Notes under the pieces: generated by a model
What the model was told of the DNA's origin: nothing
What the model saw: only the letters and a program-made list of their open reading frames with translations
Database searches by the model: none
Position numbers and translations under genes: made by a program
Shown here: positions 1 to 7,456 of the stretch, in pieces
Position numbering within the stretch: the first letter of the stretch is position 1
Layout of the letters: every line of letters starts with the position of its first letter
From: Flavobacteriales bacterium
GTDB taxonomy: Bacteria; Bacteroidota; Bacteroidia; UBA10329
Direction: 5' to 3'
Assembly: GCA_020635495.1 (NCBI GenBank)
Contig: JACJZQ010000011.1
Coordinates: 73,656 to 137,655 of the forward strand
Length of the DNA stretch: 64,000 nt

Positions 1-794
1 TTCCCGTTCGGTTCATCTTGCGCAGCCACCGTGCTGATGTTGGTAAAACCAAGCTCCTTCAGCGTTCTAGGAACCATGGTGCCGCCCGTACCGTGCAATG
101 CCGTGAAAACAATATTCAGGTCTGATTGCGCCTTTACTGCTTCTGGCGATAAACACAATGATTTCAAACCATCGATGTAAGCTCTATCGATCCCATCCTT
201 CACCACTTCAATAAGGCTTTCATCTGCATTCCAATTCACTTCCTGCGGACCTGAAATTTTCTGCACCTCAGCAATTACATTCTTGTCGTGAGGAGCAATC
301 AACTGCCCACCGTCTTCCCAATAGGCTTTATAACCGTTATACTCTTTCGGGTTGTGAGATGCTGTAATGACCACACCACTTTTACAGCCGTAATGGCGGA
401 TGGCGAAAGAAAGTTCTGGTGTAGGCCTCAACTCGCTGAACAAATACACCTTGATGCCGTTGGCCGCAAAAACCTCAGCGGTTTTCCTTGCAAACAAGGA
501 ACTATTGTTTCTGGAATCGTGTGCTACAGCAACTTTTATCTCACCTTCAAAGGATTTCTTGAGATAATTTGCCAAACCTTGTGTGGCCATTCCCACCGTG
601 TAGATATTTATGCGGTTGGTGCCAACACCCATAATGCCACGAAGGCCACCGGTACCGAATTCAAGATCTTTGTAAAAACTCTCTGTAAGTTCTTCAGAAC
701 CAGCGTCTATCATTGACTGTACCGAAGCGCGTGTTTCAGCATCAAACGAATCACTGGTCCATTGTTTGGCTTTCTGAAGAACAATATTTTCCAT
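1..794 (-). CDS. Phosphohexomutase (phosphoglucomutase/phosphomannomutase family), N-terminal part, cut by the window edge
   Basis: Reverse-strand reading frame open from the ATG at 794 to the left edge, giving 264 codons without a stop. It begins MENIVLQKAKQW and carries an early GTGGLRG segment. The catalytic phosphoserine loop TASHNPKEYNGYK has its serine at residue 146. This is the alpha-D-phosphohexomutase superfamily, which interconverts hexose 1- and 6-phosphates for sugar nucleotide and envelope synthesis in the cytoplasm. Family members of this type are usually about 570-580 residues, so roughly half the protein lies outside the window. Substrate preference (glucose or mannose) cannot be told from this half. 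A TACTTTTG promoter-like motif lies 18 nt before the ATG. The family assignment is secure. Confidence 0.93.
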   Translation of the reverse strand, partial: MENIVLQKAKQWTSDSFDAETRASVQSMIDAGSEELTESFYKDLEFGTGGLRGIMGVGTNRINIYTVGMATQGLANYLKKSFEGEIKVAVAHDSRNNSSLFARKTAEVFAANGIKVYLFSELRPTPELSFAIRHYGCKSGVVITASHNPKEYNGYKAYWEDGGQLIAPHDKNVIAEVQKISGPQEVNWNADESLIEVVKDGIDRAYIDGLKSLCLSPEAVKAQSDLNIVFTALHGTGGTMVPRTLKELGFTNISTVAAQDEPNG

Positions 795-811
795 GGGTGG
801 TTATTTTGGCG

Positions 812-819
812 CAAAAGTA
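812..819 (-). promoter_or_regulatory. TAnnTTTG -7 promoter motif for the phosphohexomutase gene
   Basis: TACTTTTG on the reverse strand matches the Bacteroidota -7 consensus TAnnTTTG and ends 17 nt before the ATG at 794. No clear -33 TTTG was found at the expected spacing. Confidence 0.5.
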
Positions 820-840
820 CAATCTCGGTTTAAGTAGATT

Positions 841-848
841 TACTTTTG
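841..848 (+). promoter_or_regulatory. TAnnTTTG -7 promoter motif for the gene at 887
   Basis: TACTTTTG on the forward strand, the same octamer as the motif for the divergent gene at 812-819. It would give a leader of roughly 30-35 nt before the ATG at 887. Confidence 0.45.
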
Positions 849-886
849 ACGAAACCCTAGTTTTACAATTCAAAATTGAACTCAAT

Positions 887-1582
887 ATGAAGAAGACATT
901 TGCTTTGATAATGATAGTTTCCTCGGCTGCCGCGAGCGTTTTTGCCCAGCAGGACGAATTGAAATCAGCAACGACCAACATTGAGAATAAAGAGTACGTG
1001 GCAGCATTGGACAATCTGTCAAAGGCCAAGCGCATTGTAAATAAGTTGATGACCGATCAGTTGTCAGAAGTTCTCCCAGCTAAATTCGGTGAATTTGAAA
1101 TGACCGAATCGGATGGAATGGGAGCCATGGAAGACGGCCAAGGTATTAGCTTGGAGAGAATTTACCGAAAGCCCATCTCCACTGACCAGAACAAACCGGG
1201 AATGGATGATCCGATGATGAATATGGGAAATGAACCTCAGCTCAATGTTAGAATCACAACAAACATGATGATGGCCAATGAGGTCATGAATGCACATACC
1301 ATGTCCAGTGAACGAATGAAAATGGATGTTCCAGGAATGGAATCTGAGGCTTACCGCGTAAAGGGTTATAGAGCATTAAGTAAGTCTTATGGAGGTGATT
1401 CTACCGAAGGTGAAGGAGAATCCATGGAGCCAAGTGGTCAGCAAAAAATACAAGAGGCTCACGCCATAGTTGGGGGAGCTTATATTGTTGTTACCGCCAT
1501 GGGCGTTGACAAGGATGGAGAAGCGAAAGCACTCCTTAAACAAGTCGATTTCGACAAACTGATAGGAATTGTAGGGAAGTAA
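887..1582 (+). CDS. Secreted methionine-rich protein of unknown function
   Basis: A 231-residue protein. The ATG at 887 is chosen because it begins a clean signal peptide (MKKTFALIMIVSSAAASVFA, then QQDE); the frame is open further upstream but that extension is not signal-like. The mature part starts with a helical stretch resembling a small tetratricopeptide unit (KEYVAALDNLSKAKRIVNKL). The middle is very rich in methionine, with clusters such as DDPMMNMGNE and TNMMMANEVMNAH. I do not recognise a family. Methionine clusters can bind copper or be oxidised, but nothing else here supports a metal role. It ends in a strong terminator shared with the convergent lipoprotein gene. Export to the periplasm is likely and function is unknown. 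Confidence 0.8.
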   Translation: MKKTFALIMIVSSAAASVFAQQDELKSATTNIENKEYVAALDNLSKAKRIVNKLMTDQLSEVLPAKFGEFEMTESDGMGAMEDGQGISLERIYRKPISTDQNKPGMDDPMMNMGNEPQLNVRITTNMMMANEVMNAHTMSSERMKMDVPGMESEAYRVKGYRALSKSYGGDSTEGEGESMEPSGQQKIQEAHAIVGGAYIVVTAMGVDKDGEAKALLKQVDFDKLIGIVGK

Positions 1583-1602
1583 TTTCCGATAGAATTGAAA
1601 TG

Positions 1603-1636
1603 AAAAGGCCCGATTCATTTGAATCGGGCCTTTTTT
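1603..1636. terminator. Bidirectional intrinsic terminator between convergent genes
   Basis: Perfect 14-bp arms AAAAGGCCCGATTC (1603-1616) and GAATCGGGCCTTTT (1621-1634) around the 4-nt loop ATTT, with a T run to 1636 on the plus strand and an A run at the start that becomes a U tract on the minus strand. It overlaps the stop codon of the minus-strand lipoprotein gene at 1635. Confidence 0.92.
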
Positions 1637-2174
1637 ATGATTCAGCCTTTGCTTTCTCATCAAACATCCGAATGAGTTCTTCATCGCTCAAGCTCATGTT
1701 CTGAATGGAGAACTTAGCGTCTTCGGCCAGTTTATGTTCGGGGTATTTCTTAATAAAAAGCTCGTAAAGTTGTCTGGCATCGGCAGTGTCCTTGTTCACG
1801 TTTTCTTCACAGAATCCTGCTAGAAATAGGGCGTCAGCGGCTTTAGGCATTCCCTCATGGTCAAATGCAATGGTTCGGAAGTATTTCACTGCTAAATTTC
1901 CTTGTTCAATAGCCATACTTACTTCGCCCGCCTTAAAGAGCATATCTATTCCAACGGTGTCTTTCTGCTCTTGAAGTTGGTAGAATTTGGCGTAGCTTTT
2001 TACCAATTGCATGCCTGCAGAGTGATTTACAGGAGCTTCTGCATCCGCAAAAAGCACGGTTTCCAAACTGTCTATCCTCGCTTGGATTATTTCTGTTTCA
2101 GTGAGTGGAGTGGTCTTGGTCTGACAACCGACCACCATGATCAAAAGAGCTGAAATTGCTAGTAGTAATCTCAT
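1635..2174 (-). CDS. Lipoprotein with tetratricopeptide-like repeats
   Basis: A 179-residue protein with a type II signal (MRLLLAISALLIMVVGC, cysteine 17), so it is probably an outer-membrane or periplasmic lipoprotein. The mature part is helical; residues about 95-160 look like one or two TPR units with a YELFIKKYPEHKLAEDA segment typical of BamD/YbgF-like repeats. It is the last gene of the ruvX-def-lipoprotein operon: its ATG overlaps the def stop by 4 bp (2171-2174), which implies translational coupling. A partner cannot be named. The final bases run into the bidirectional terminator. Confidence 0.82.
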   Translation of the reverse strand: MRLLLAISALLIMVVGCQTKTTPLTETEIIQARIDSLETVLFADAEAPVNHSAGMQLVKSYAKFYQLQEQKDTVGIDMLFKAGEVSMAIEQGNLAVKYFRTIAFDHEGMPKAADALFLAGFCEENVNKDTADARQLYELFIKKYPEHKLAEDAKFSIQNMSLSDEELIRMFDEKAKAES

Positions 2175-2749
2175 TTCGGGAAGCGCATTCTGTATTCAAC
2201 ATCCACTATGCCTTTGCTGATGTCATTCAAACGTCCTTTCAGCATCCTTCGCTTCAGTGCTGGTAGGTGGTCTGTAAAAAGCACACCTTCAATGTGGTCA
2301 TATTCATGCTGGATGATCCTAGCGGCAATACCATCGTAGGTCTCTTCCCTCAGTTCCCAATTCTCATCATAGTATTCGATGGTTATTTCGGGCTTTCTGG
2401 CAACATCTTCTCTAATTCCAGGAATACTCAGACAACCTTCGTTGAAATCCCATCTTTTACCAGACTCTTCCAGAATGATCGGGTTGATGAAAACCTTGGT
2501 AAATCCATCCAATTCAGGATGTTCTTCACAGAATGGCGTGGCATCTACAATGAACAATCGGATACTCTTTCCGATCTGTGGTGCCGCCAATCCAACGCCT
2601 GAGGCATTGTACATGGTCTCAAACATGTTGTCTACCAGCTCTGGAAGATCAGGGTAATCGTCATCGATCTCTTCTGCCACCTTCTTCAAAACCGGGTCGC
2701 CATAGGCAACAATAGGTAGGATCTTCGCTTTTGTTTCTGTCTCGCTCAT
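2171..2749 (-). CDS. def: Peptide deformylase
   Basis: A 192-residue metalloenzyme that removes the formyl group from the N-terminal methionine of new proteins. All three family motifs are present: GVGLAAPQIG near residue 52, EGCLSIPG near residue 104 (metal-binding cysteine) and QHEYDH near residue 146 (two metal-binding histidines and the catalytic glutamate). Length is slightly above that of the E. coli enzyme (169), as is usual in Bacteroidota. The start overlaps the ruvX stop by 4 bp (2746-2749) and the stop overlaps the lipoprotein start, so the three genes form one minus-strand operon. Confidence 0.97.
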   Translation of the reverse strand: MSETETKAKILPIVAYGDPVLKKVAEEIDDDYPDLPELVDNMFETMYNASGVGLAAPQIGKSIRLFIVDATPFCEEHPELDGFTKVFINPIILEESGKRWDFNEGCLSIPGIREDVARKPEITIEYYDENWELREETYDGIAARIIQHEYDHIEGVLFTDHLPALKRRMLKGRLNDISKGIVDVEYRMRFPK

Positions 2750-3171
2750 CTGTTCAAACTGTTCATTTGCTCCATATACGACTGCAGAATAAGCGTGGCA
2801 CTCATCTTATCTACCAATGCCTTGTCTGCGCGTTGCTTCTTTTTCAATCCGCCTTCAATCATTGCTCCAAATGCCATTTTGGAGGTGAAACGTTCATCCA
2901 TTCTGTCAAATAGCACGTTAGGGAAGGCCTTTTTAAGCCGATCTGTCAGTTGATTGGCACCCTTTGCTGCCTGAGCGGGTTCGTTGTTCAATCGCTTGGG
3001 TTCTCCAACCACAATACGGTCAACTTGTTCCGTTGCCATGTATTTTTTCAGGTAGTCGATGAGTTGGTCAGGATGAACCGTATCCAATCCCGTTGCAATG
3101 ATCTGCGAAGGGTCGGTAGTGGCAATTCCTACGCGTTTTGAGCCATAATCCAGAGCGATGATCCTTCCCAT
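2746..3171 (-). CDS. ruvX: Putative pre-16S rRNA nuclease / Holliday junction resolvase-like protein (YqgF/RuvX)
   Basis: A 141-residue RNase H-fold protein, close to the family length of about 138. The N-terminus GRIIALDYGSKRVGIATTD carries the first catalytic aspartate; GEPKRLNN and MDERFTSKMA supply the middle acidic positions, and the C-terminal DKMSATLILQSYME is the last conserved helix. The family is linked to 5' maturation of 16S rRNA. It is the first gene of the ruvX-def-lipoprotein operon and is transcribed away from dapD; their promoters sit back to back in a 47-bp gap. Confidence 0.93.
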   Translation of the reverse strand: MGRIIALDYGSKRVGIATTDPSQIIATGLDTVHPDQLIDYLKKYMATEQVDRIVVGEPKRLNNEPAQAAKGANQLTDRLKKAFPNVLFDRMDERFTSKMAFGAMIEGGLKKKQRADKALVDKMSATLILQSYMEQMNSLNR

Positions 3172-3193
3172 TTTGGCCTTTTTTGAGGCGCGG

Positions 3194-3201
3194 CAAAGTT
3201 A
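3194..3201 (-). promoter_or_regulatory. TAnnTTTG -7 promoter motif for ruvX operon
   Basis: TAACTTTG on the reverse strand, ending 22 nt before the ruvX ATG at 3171. It lies only 5 bp from the dapD motif that faces the other way. Confidence 0.6.
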
Positions 3202-3206
3202 AGGAT

Positions 3207-3214
3207 TATCTTTG
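3207..3214 (+). promoter_or_regulatory. TAnnTTTG -7 promoter motif for dapD
   Basis: TATCTTTG, preceded by TTTG at 3182-3185 with a 21-nt spacer, which fits the Bacteroidota -33/-7 layout. The motif ends 4 nt before the dapD ATG at 3219, so the mRNA is probably leaderless or has only a few untranslated bases. Confidence 0.7.
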
Positions 3215-3218
3215 CCGC

Positions 3219-4040
3219 ATGCAGATAAACGAATTACGCGCAATCGTAGAGCAGGCATGGGAAAACCGCGAGCTGTTGAGTATAGAACAGACCATTTCAG
3301 CCATTAGGGAAGTTGTGGGGTTGTTGGATAAGGGCACGCTGAGAGTGGCTGAACCCAAAGGCAACGATTGGCAGGTGAACGAGTGGGTCAAGAAAGCGGT
3401 TATCCTGTATTTCCCCATTCAGAAGATGGAAACCATTGAGGTTGGTCCGTTTGAATTCCATGATAAGATCGCGCTGAAAAAAGGTCATAAGGAAGCTGGC
3501 GTACGCGTTGTGCCACACGCCATTGCGCGTCATGGTTCGTTCTTAGAATCTGGTGTTATCATGATGCCATCTTACGTGAATATCGGTGCTTATGTGGCCA
3601 GCGGAACCATGGTTGATACATGGGCAACAGTTGGTTCTTGTGCACAGATAGGCAGGAATGTACACCTGAGCGGTGGAGTTGGAATCGGTGGTGTGTTGGA
3701 GCCCATTCAGGCCGCACCGGTCATAATTGAAGATGACGCATTCCTGGGTTCAAGGAGTATTGTGGTAGAGGGAGTGAGAGTAGGAAAGGAGGCCGTGTTG
3801 GGAGCCAATGTGGTGCTGACCATGAGCACGCGTATCATAGATGTTACTGGTCAGGAACCCGTTGAAATGAAGGGCTATGTTCCTGAGCGTTCGGTGGTCA
3901 TTCCAGGGTCTTATCCAAAGGAGTTCCCTGCGGGAACGTACAATGTTCCATGCGCACTCATCATCGGAAAGAGAAAGGAAAGTACCGACCAGAAAACATC
4001 TTTGAACAACGCGTTGCGTGAATTCAATGTAGCGGTTTAA
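3219..4040 (+). CDS. dapD: 2,3,4,5-tetrahydropyridine-2,6-dicarboxylate N-succinyltransferase
   Basis: A 273-residue protein, near the E. coli length of 274. It transfers succinyl from succinyl-CoA to tetrahydrodipicolinate in the lysine and diaminopimelate pathway, feeding peptidoglycan cross-linking. It has the helical N-terminal domain (MQINELRAIVEQAWENREL) and a hexapeptide left-handed helix region (MMPSYVNIGAYVASGTMVDTW, then GVGIGGVLEPIQAAPVIIEDD). The frame is open 12 codons further upstream, but the ATG at 3219 is chosen because it matches the family N-terminus and follows the promoter motif by 4 nt. A glycosyltransferase gene follows after 9 bp and is probably cotranscribed. Confidence 0.96.
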   Translation: MQINELRAIVEQAWENRELLSIEQTISAIREVVGLLDKGTLRVAEPKGNDWQVNEWVKKAVILYFPIQKMETIEVGPFEFHDKIALKKGHKEAGVRVVPHAIARHGSFLESGVIMMPSYVNIGAYVASGTMVDTWATVGSCAQIGRNVHLSGGVGIGGVLEPIQAAPVIIEDDAFLGSRSIVVEGVRVGKEAVLGANVVLTMSTRIIDVTGQEPVEMKGYVPERSVVIPGSYPKEFPAGTYNVPCALIIGKRKESTDQKTSLNNALREFNVAV

Positions 4041-4049
4041 CCAAGCGAA

Positions 4050-5159
4050 ATGCGACTTGCATTTGACGCCAAACGGGCGTTTCTCAACACGACAGGATTA
4101 GGGAATTACAGCAGAAATGTTGTTACGGCTCTTCGCGCCCGATATTCTGATGATGAGATGACGCTGTGCACTCCGCATAGAACCCACCTACTTGATGTCA
4201 AAGGATTTACGGTTCAAGGACCAGAATCTGAATTCGAAAGGTCGTTTCCTAGCATTTGGCGTAGTTGGACTGTACTGAAGCAGTTGGAGAACTTGAAGAT
4301 CGATCTGTTCCATGGCCTCAGCAATGAGTTGCCGTTCGGAATCGGGAAGTCCTCTATTCGATCGGTAGTTACCATCCATGACCTGATCTTTTTGCGCTAT
4401 CCTGCTTATTATTCATTGGTTGATAGGATCATCTATCGCTACAAAGTGAAGCGCGCATGTGCAGAGGCCGATAGCGTTGTGGCCACCAGTCAGCAGACCA
4501 AGGATGACCTTATCCAGTTTCTTTCCGTGCCAGAAAGCAAGATCCATGTGGTCTATCAGAGTTGTGATGATCAGTTCAAACAGCACGGGTCTGAAGACGA
4601 ACAGGAAATGGTCAGAACCAAGTATGGTCTCCCATCGAAATTCATCCTGTCTGTTGGTACCATTGAGAAGCGAAAGAACCTGCTGGCGGTGATAGATGCC
4701 ATGGTGCAATTGCCGAACGTCAATCTGGTGGTTGTCGGTAGGAAAACGGCTTATTTCAACGAAGTTTCGGAACGGATTGCCAAGCATGGCCTAACGAAAA
4801 GAGTTCACTTTTTGCATGAGGTGGAGTTTTCAGACCTGCCCGCCATTTACCAAATTGCGCAGTTACTGGTTTATCCGTCAGAATTCGAAGGTTTTGGCAT
4901 CCCGATTTTGGAAGGGATGTATTCCCAGATTCCGGTCATCACAACCAAAGGAGGTTGTTTTGAGGAAGTGGGTGGTGCAGCCGCCAAGTATGTTGAATAC
5001 GGTAATGTTGATGCGCTGTCCAATACAATTACCGAAGTGCTTTCCAGTTCCGAACTACAGGCCGAAATGGTTGAAAAAGGACTGGTGCAGGCTGCCAAAT
5101 TCACCAATGAACAGCAGGCCGAGCAACTCCATGCCATTTATGAAAAAGCCTTGGCCTGA
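4050..5159 (+). CDS. GT4-family glycosyltransferase
   Basis: A 369-residue cytoplasmic or membrane-associated sugar transferase of the GT-B fold. The N-terminal half starts with RLAFDAKRAFLNTTGLGNYSRNV, a glycine loop typical of GT4 enzymes. The C-terminal half has ILSVGTIEKRKNL and the donor-binding EFEGFGIPILEGM segment with its paired glutamates, followed by TTKGGCFEEVGG. The donor is a nucleotide sugar and the acceptor is unknown; it may belong to exopolysaccharide or glycolipid synthesis. It follows dapD by 9 bp, probably as a second operon gene. The family is clear and the substrate is not. Confidence 0.92.
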   Translation: MRLAFDAKRAFLNTTGLGNYSRNVVTALRARYSDDEMTLCTPHRTHLLDVKGFTVQGPESEFERSFPSIWRSWTVLKQLENLKIDLFHGLSNELPFGIGKSSIRSVVTIHDLIFLRYPAYYSLVDRIIYRYKVKRACAEADSVVATSQQTKDDLIQFLSVPESKIHVVYQSCDDQFKQHGSEDEQEMVRTKYGLPSKFILSVGTIEKRKNLLAVIDAMVQLPNVNLVVVGRKTAYFNEVSERIAKHGLTKRVHFLHEVEFSDLPAIYQIAQLLVYPSEFEGFGIPILEGMYSQIPVITTKGGCFEEVGGAAAKYVEYGNVDALSNTITEVLSSSELQAEMVEKGLVQAAKFTNEQQAEQLHAIYEKALA

Positions 5160-5163
5160 TAGC

Positions 5164-5171
5164 TAACTTTG
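5164..5171 (+). promoter_or_regulatory. TAnnTTTG -7 promoter motif for the CCA-adding enzyme
   Basis: TAACTTTG, ending 7 nt before the TTG start codon at 5179. It lies a few bases past the stop of the glycosyltransferase gene and supports the TTG start. Confidence 0.6.
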
Positions 5172-5178
5172 CCCCGAT

Positions 5179-6600
5179 TTGCAACTAGAGCAGCACATAT
5201 CGCACCCGGTTTTCAAACTCGTTTCCGAAGCAGCTGAAGAGTTGGGAGTAGAATCGTACGTCATTGGTGGCTACGTGCGCGATTGCGTGCTGGGCAGAGA
5301 CACCAAAGACATCGACATCGTCTCAACCGGTAAAGGAATTGAACTGGCACAGGCCGTGGCCAAAAGGTTGGGCGGTAGCAAGATCAGCATCTTCAAACGG
5401 TTCGGTACCGCCATGATCAACCACAAGGACCTGGAAGTGGAATTCGTAGGAGCCCGCAAAGAATCGTACTCCGAAGATTCGCGCAAACCTGCCGTGGAAG
5501 ATGGCACCATCAAGGATGATCAGGACCGAAGGGACTTTACCATCAACGCCATGGCCATCAGCCTCAATGCCAATTCTTGGGGGCAGTTGGTAGACCCATT
5601 CGATGGCATTGGCGACCTGAAGAAAAAGATTCTCAGAACACCGCTCGAACCTGCCAAGACCTACAGCGATGACCCATTGCGTATGATGCGCGCCATCCGA
5701 TTTGCCACACAGTTGGATTTTCAGATAGAGCAGGAGTCGTTTCAGGCCATTTATGAGAACCGTGACCGCATCTCTATTGTCTCCAAAGAGCGCATTGCCG
5801 ATGAGTTGAATAAGATCGTGCTGGCACCGGTGCCTTCTAAGGGTTTCCGATTGCTGTTCAACACGGGGCTACTGCATCTGGTTTTCCCGAAAATGGCCGA
5901 ATTGTTCGGGGTGGACATCATCAACGGAAAAGGGCACAAGGACAATTTCTACCACACCTTGCAGGTGTTGGACAACATCTCCAAGAACACCGACAATCTG
6001 TGGTTGCGCTGGGCGGCCATCATGCACGATATCGAGAAGCCGATAACCAAGCGGTTTCACCCTAAGGTGGGTTGGACTTTCCACGGACATGAAGACCGTG
6101 GCGCCAAGTCTGTCCCGCACATTTTCCGCGACCTGAAACTACCGCTGAACGAGAAGATGAAATACGTTCAGAAACTGGTGTTCCTGCACTTGCGCCCCAT
6201 CGCACTTGTGCAAGAAGAAGTGACCGATTCTGCGGTAAGAAGACTGCTGTTTGAAGCTGGCGATGATGTTGACGACCTCATGATACTCTGTGAGGCTGAT
6301 ATTACCAGCAAGAACGATGAGAAGGTGAAACGCTACATGAAGAACTTCGAGATCGTAAGGCAGAAGTTGAAAGAAGTGGAGGAGAAGGACCGCGTTCGGA
6401 ACTGGCAACCGCCCATTAGCGGAGAAGACATCATGCGCTCTTTCGGCATAACGCCCGGAAGAGAGATAGGTCTCATTAAAGACGCCATAAAAGATGCCAT
6501 TATGGATGGCGAAATTGACAACAGCCGAGAGGCCGCCATCGCATTTATGACCGCCAAAGGCCAAGAATTAGGCTTGAAAGTTGTAGAAAAGTTGAAATGA
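5179..6600 (+). CDS. CCA tRNA nucleotidyltransferase with HD domain
   Basis: A 473-residue class II nucleotidyltransferase that adds or repairs the 3' CCA of tRNAs. The catalytic head shows YVIGGYVRDCVLGRDTKDIDIVSTG with the GG-VRD signature and the DxD metal site near residues 40-42. RRDFTINAM and the neck motif DDPLRMMRAIRFA follow. A C-terminal HD domain (IMHDIEKP near residue 275, then WTFHGHEDRGA) is present. The start is TTG: it is the first start codon in frame, begins just before the conserved domain, and follows the TAACTTTG promoter by 7 nt. A poly(A) polymerase role is less likely given the HD domain and length. Confidence 0.93.
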   Translation: MQLEQHISHPVFKLVSEAAEELGVESYVIGGYVRDCVLGRDTKDIDIVSTGKGIELAQAVAKRLGGSKISIFKRFGTAMINHKDLEVEFVGARKESYSEDSRKPAVEDGTIKDDQDRRDFTINAMAISLNANSWGQLVDPFDGIGDLKKKILRTPLEPAKTYSDDPLRMMRAIRFATQLDFQIEQESFQAIYENRDRISIVSKERIADELNKIVLAPVPSKGFRLLFNTGLLHLVFPKMAELFGVDIINGKGHKDNFYHTLQVLDNISKNTDNLWLRWAAIMHDIEKPITKRFHPKVGWTFHGHEDRGAKSVPHIFRDLKLPLNEKMKYVQKLVFLHLRPIALVQEEVTDSAVRRLLFEAGDDVDDLMILCEADITSKNDEKVKRYMKNFEIVRQKLKEVEEKDRVRNWQPPISGEDIMRSFGITPGREIGLIKDAIKDAIMDGEIDNSREAAIAFMTAKGQELGLKVVEKLK

Positions 6601-6612
6601 GAAAAGGAAAAA

Positions 6613-6677
6613 GGAAAAATGTGTTTTCGATCGAAACCATTCTGGCATCAGTAGGTTTAAACTTTTCACATTTTTCC
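6613..6677. repeat. Intergenic inverted repeat after the CCA enzyme gene
   Basis: Perfect 11-bp arms GGAAAAATGTG (6613-6623) and CACATTTTTCC (6667-6677) enclose a 43-nt loop that itself contains the 12-bp palindrome TTTCGATCGAAA (6625-6636). It could be a weak terminator or an mRNA stability structure; no strong T tract follows. Confidence 0.4.
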
Positions 6678-6703
6678 GTTATTCGTTTTTCCTAGAACAG
6701 TCC

Positions 6704-7381
6704 ATGGCAGTATACCGTTTTCGCGTTTTTATTGAGGATGATCACGAGGTGTATCGTGATATTGAATTGCAGGGCAAGCAACGCTTTGCCGATCTGCATG
6801 CAGCAGTGGTAAAGGCGTTCAATTTCCAACCGAATCAGCCGGCAGAATACATTGCATCCGACCAAAGTTGGTATGAGGGAGACACCGTTGTTGAACTGGA
6901 TGAGAACCTGGAAGGCGACCACCAGAAGATAGCCAACCACATTTTCGATCCGCACCAGCGTTTTCTGTGCGTAACAGAAAGCTACAACGAGGTGGGTTTG
7001 GCCTTTGAGTTGCAACGCATTCTGAAGGATGAGGATGGCGTTACCTACCCACGTTGCATCAAGTCTGAAGGCGAGCCGCCATACTACACGCAGCCACCAC
7101 CAGAGCCCATTGTAGATGGACCTGCGGAGGAAGAAGTTCCTGAAATGGACATCGACATGTTTGAAGGAGACGGACCTTCTGAAGAAGAGATAGAACGCAT
7201 TCAGAAAGAGGCCGAAGCCGCCAGCAAGAAGGGCGATATCAAGGCTCCGAAGATCGATTTCAGCAAGTTGGGCAGCATTACGGATGAAGATGAGGAGGAA
7301 GAAGACGAGGAAGATGATGATGACGATTCGAATGACGAAGACAAAGGATTCGATGACTTCAACATGGACGACCTGATGTGA
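6704..7381 (+). CDS. pRiA4b ORF-3-like / IS1096 TnpR-passenger-like protein with acidic tail
   Basis: A 225-residue protein. Residues 1-130 form the pRiA4b ORF-3-like fold: YRFRVFIEDDHEVYRDIEL, then FADLHAAVVKAFNF and a conserved aromatic DQSWYEGD segment. Despite the family name this domain is a common chromosomal protein in Bacteroidota and no mobile element is nearby. The C-terminal 80 residues are strongly acidic, ending in a long Glu/Asp run before NDEDKGFDDFNMDDLM, and are probably disordered. Function is unknown. It sits between two tRNA-processing genes, the CCA-adding enzyme and miaA, but gaps of about 100 and 75 bp argue against a tight operon. Confidence 0.8.
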   Translation: MAVYRFRVFIEDDHEVYRDIELQGKQRFADLHAAVVKAFNFQPNQPAEYIASDQSWYEGDTVVELDENLEGDHQKIANHIFDPHQRFLCVTESYNEVGLAFELQRILKDEDGVTYPRCIKSEGEPPYYTQPPPEPIVDGPAEEEVPEMDIDMFEGDGPSEEEIERIQKEAEAASKKGDIKAPKIDFSKLGSITDEDEEEEDEEDDDDDSNDEDKGFDDFNMDDLM

Positions 7382-7456
7382 TCTGTTATTCAGTTGATCA
7401 GTTAATTAGTTGATTAGTTTCGTCAGAACCACAGCCTCAGGTCAATCAACTACAAA

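Noticed and set aside
6704..7381. pRiA4b/IS1096 name as evidence for a mobile element
   Set aside because: No transposase, inverted repeats or plasmid genes are adjacent; this domain is commonly chromosomal.
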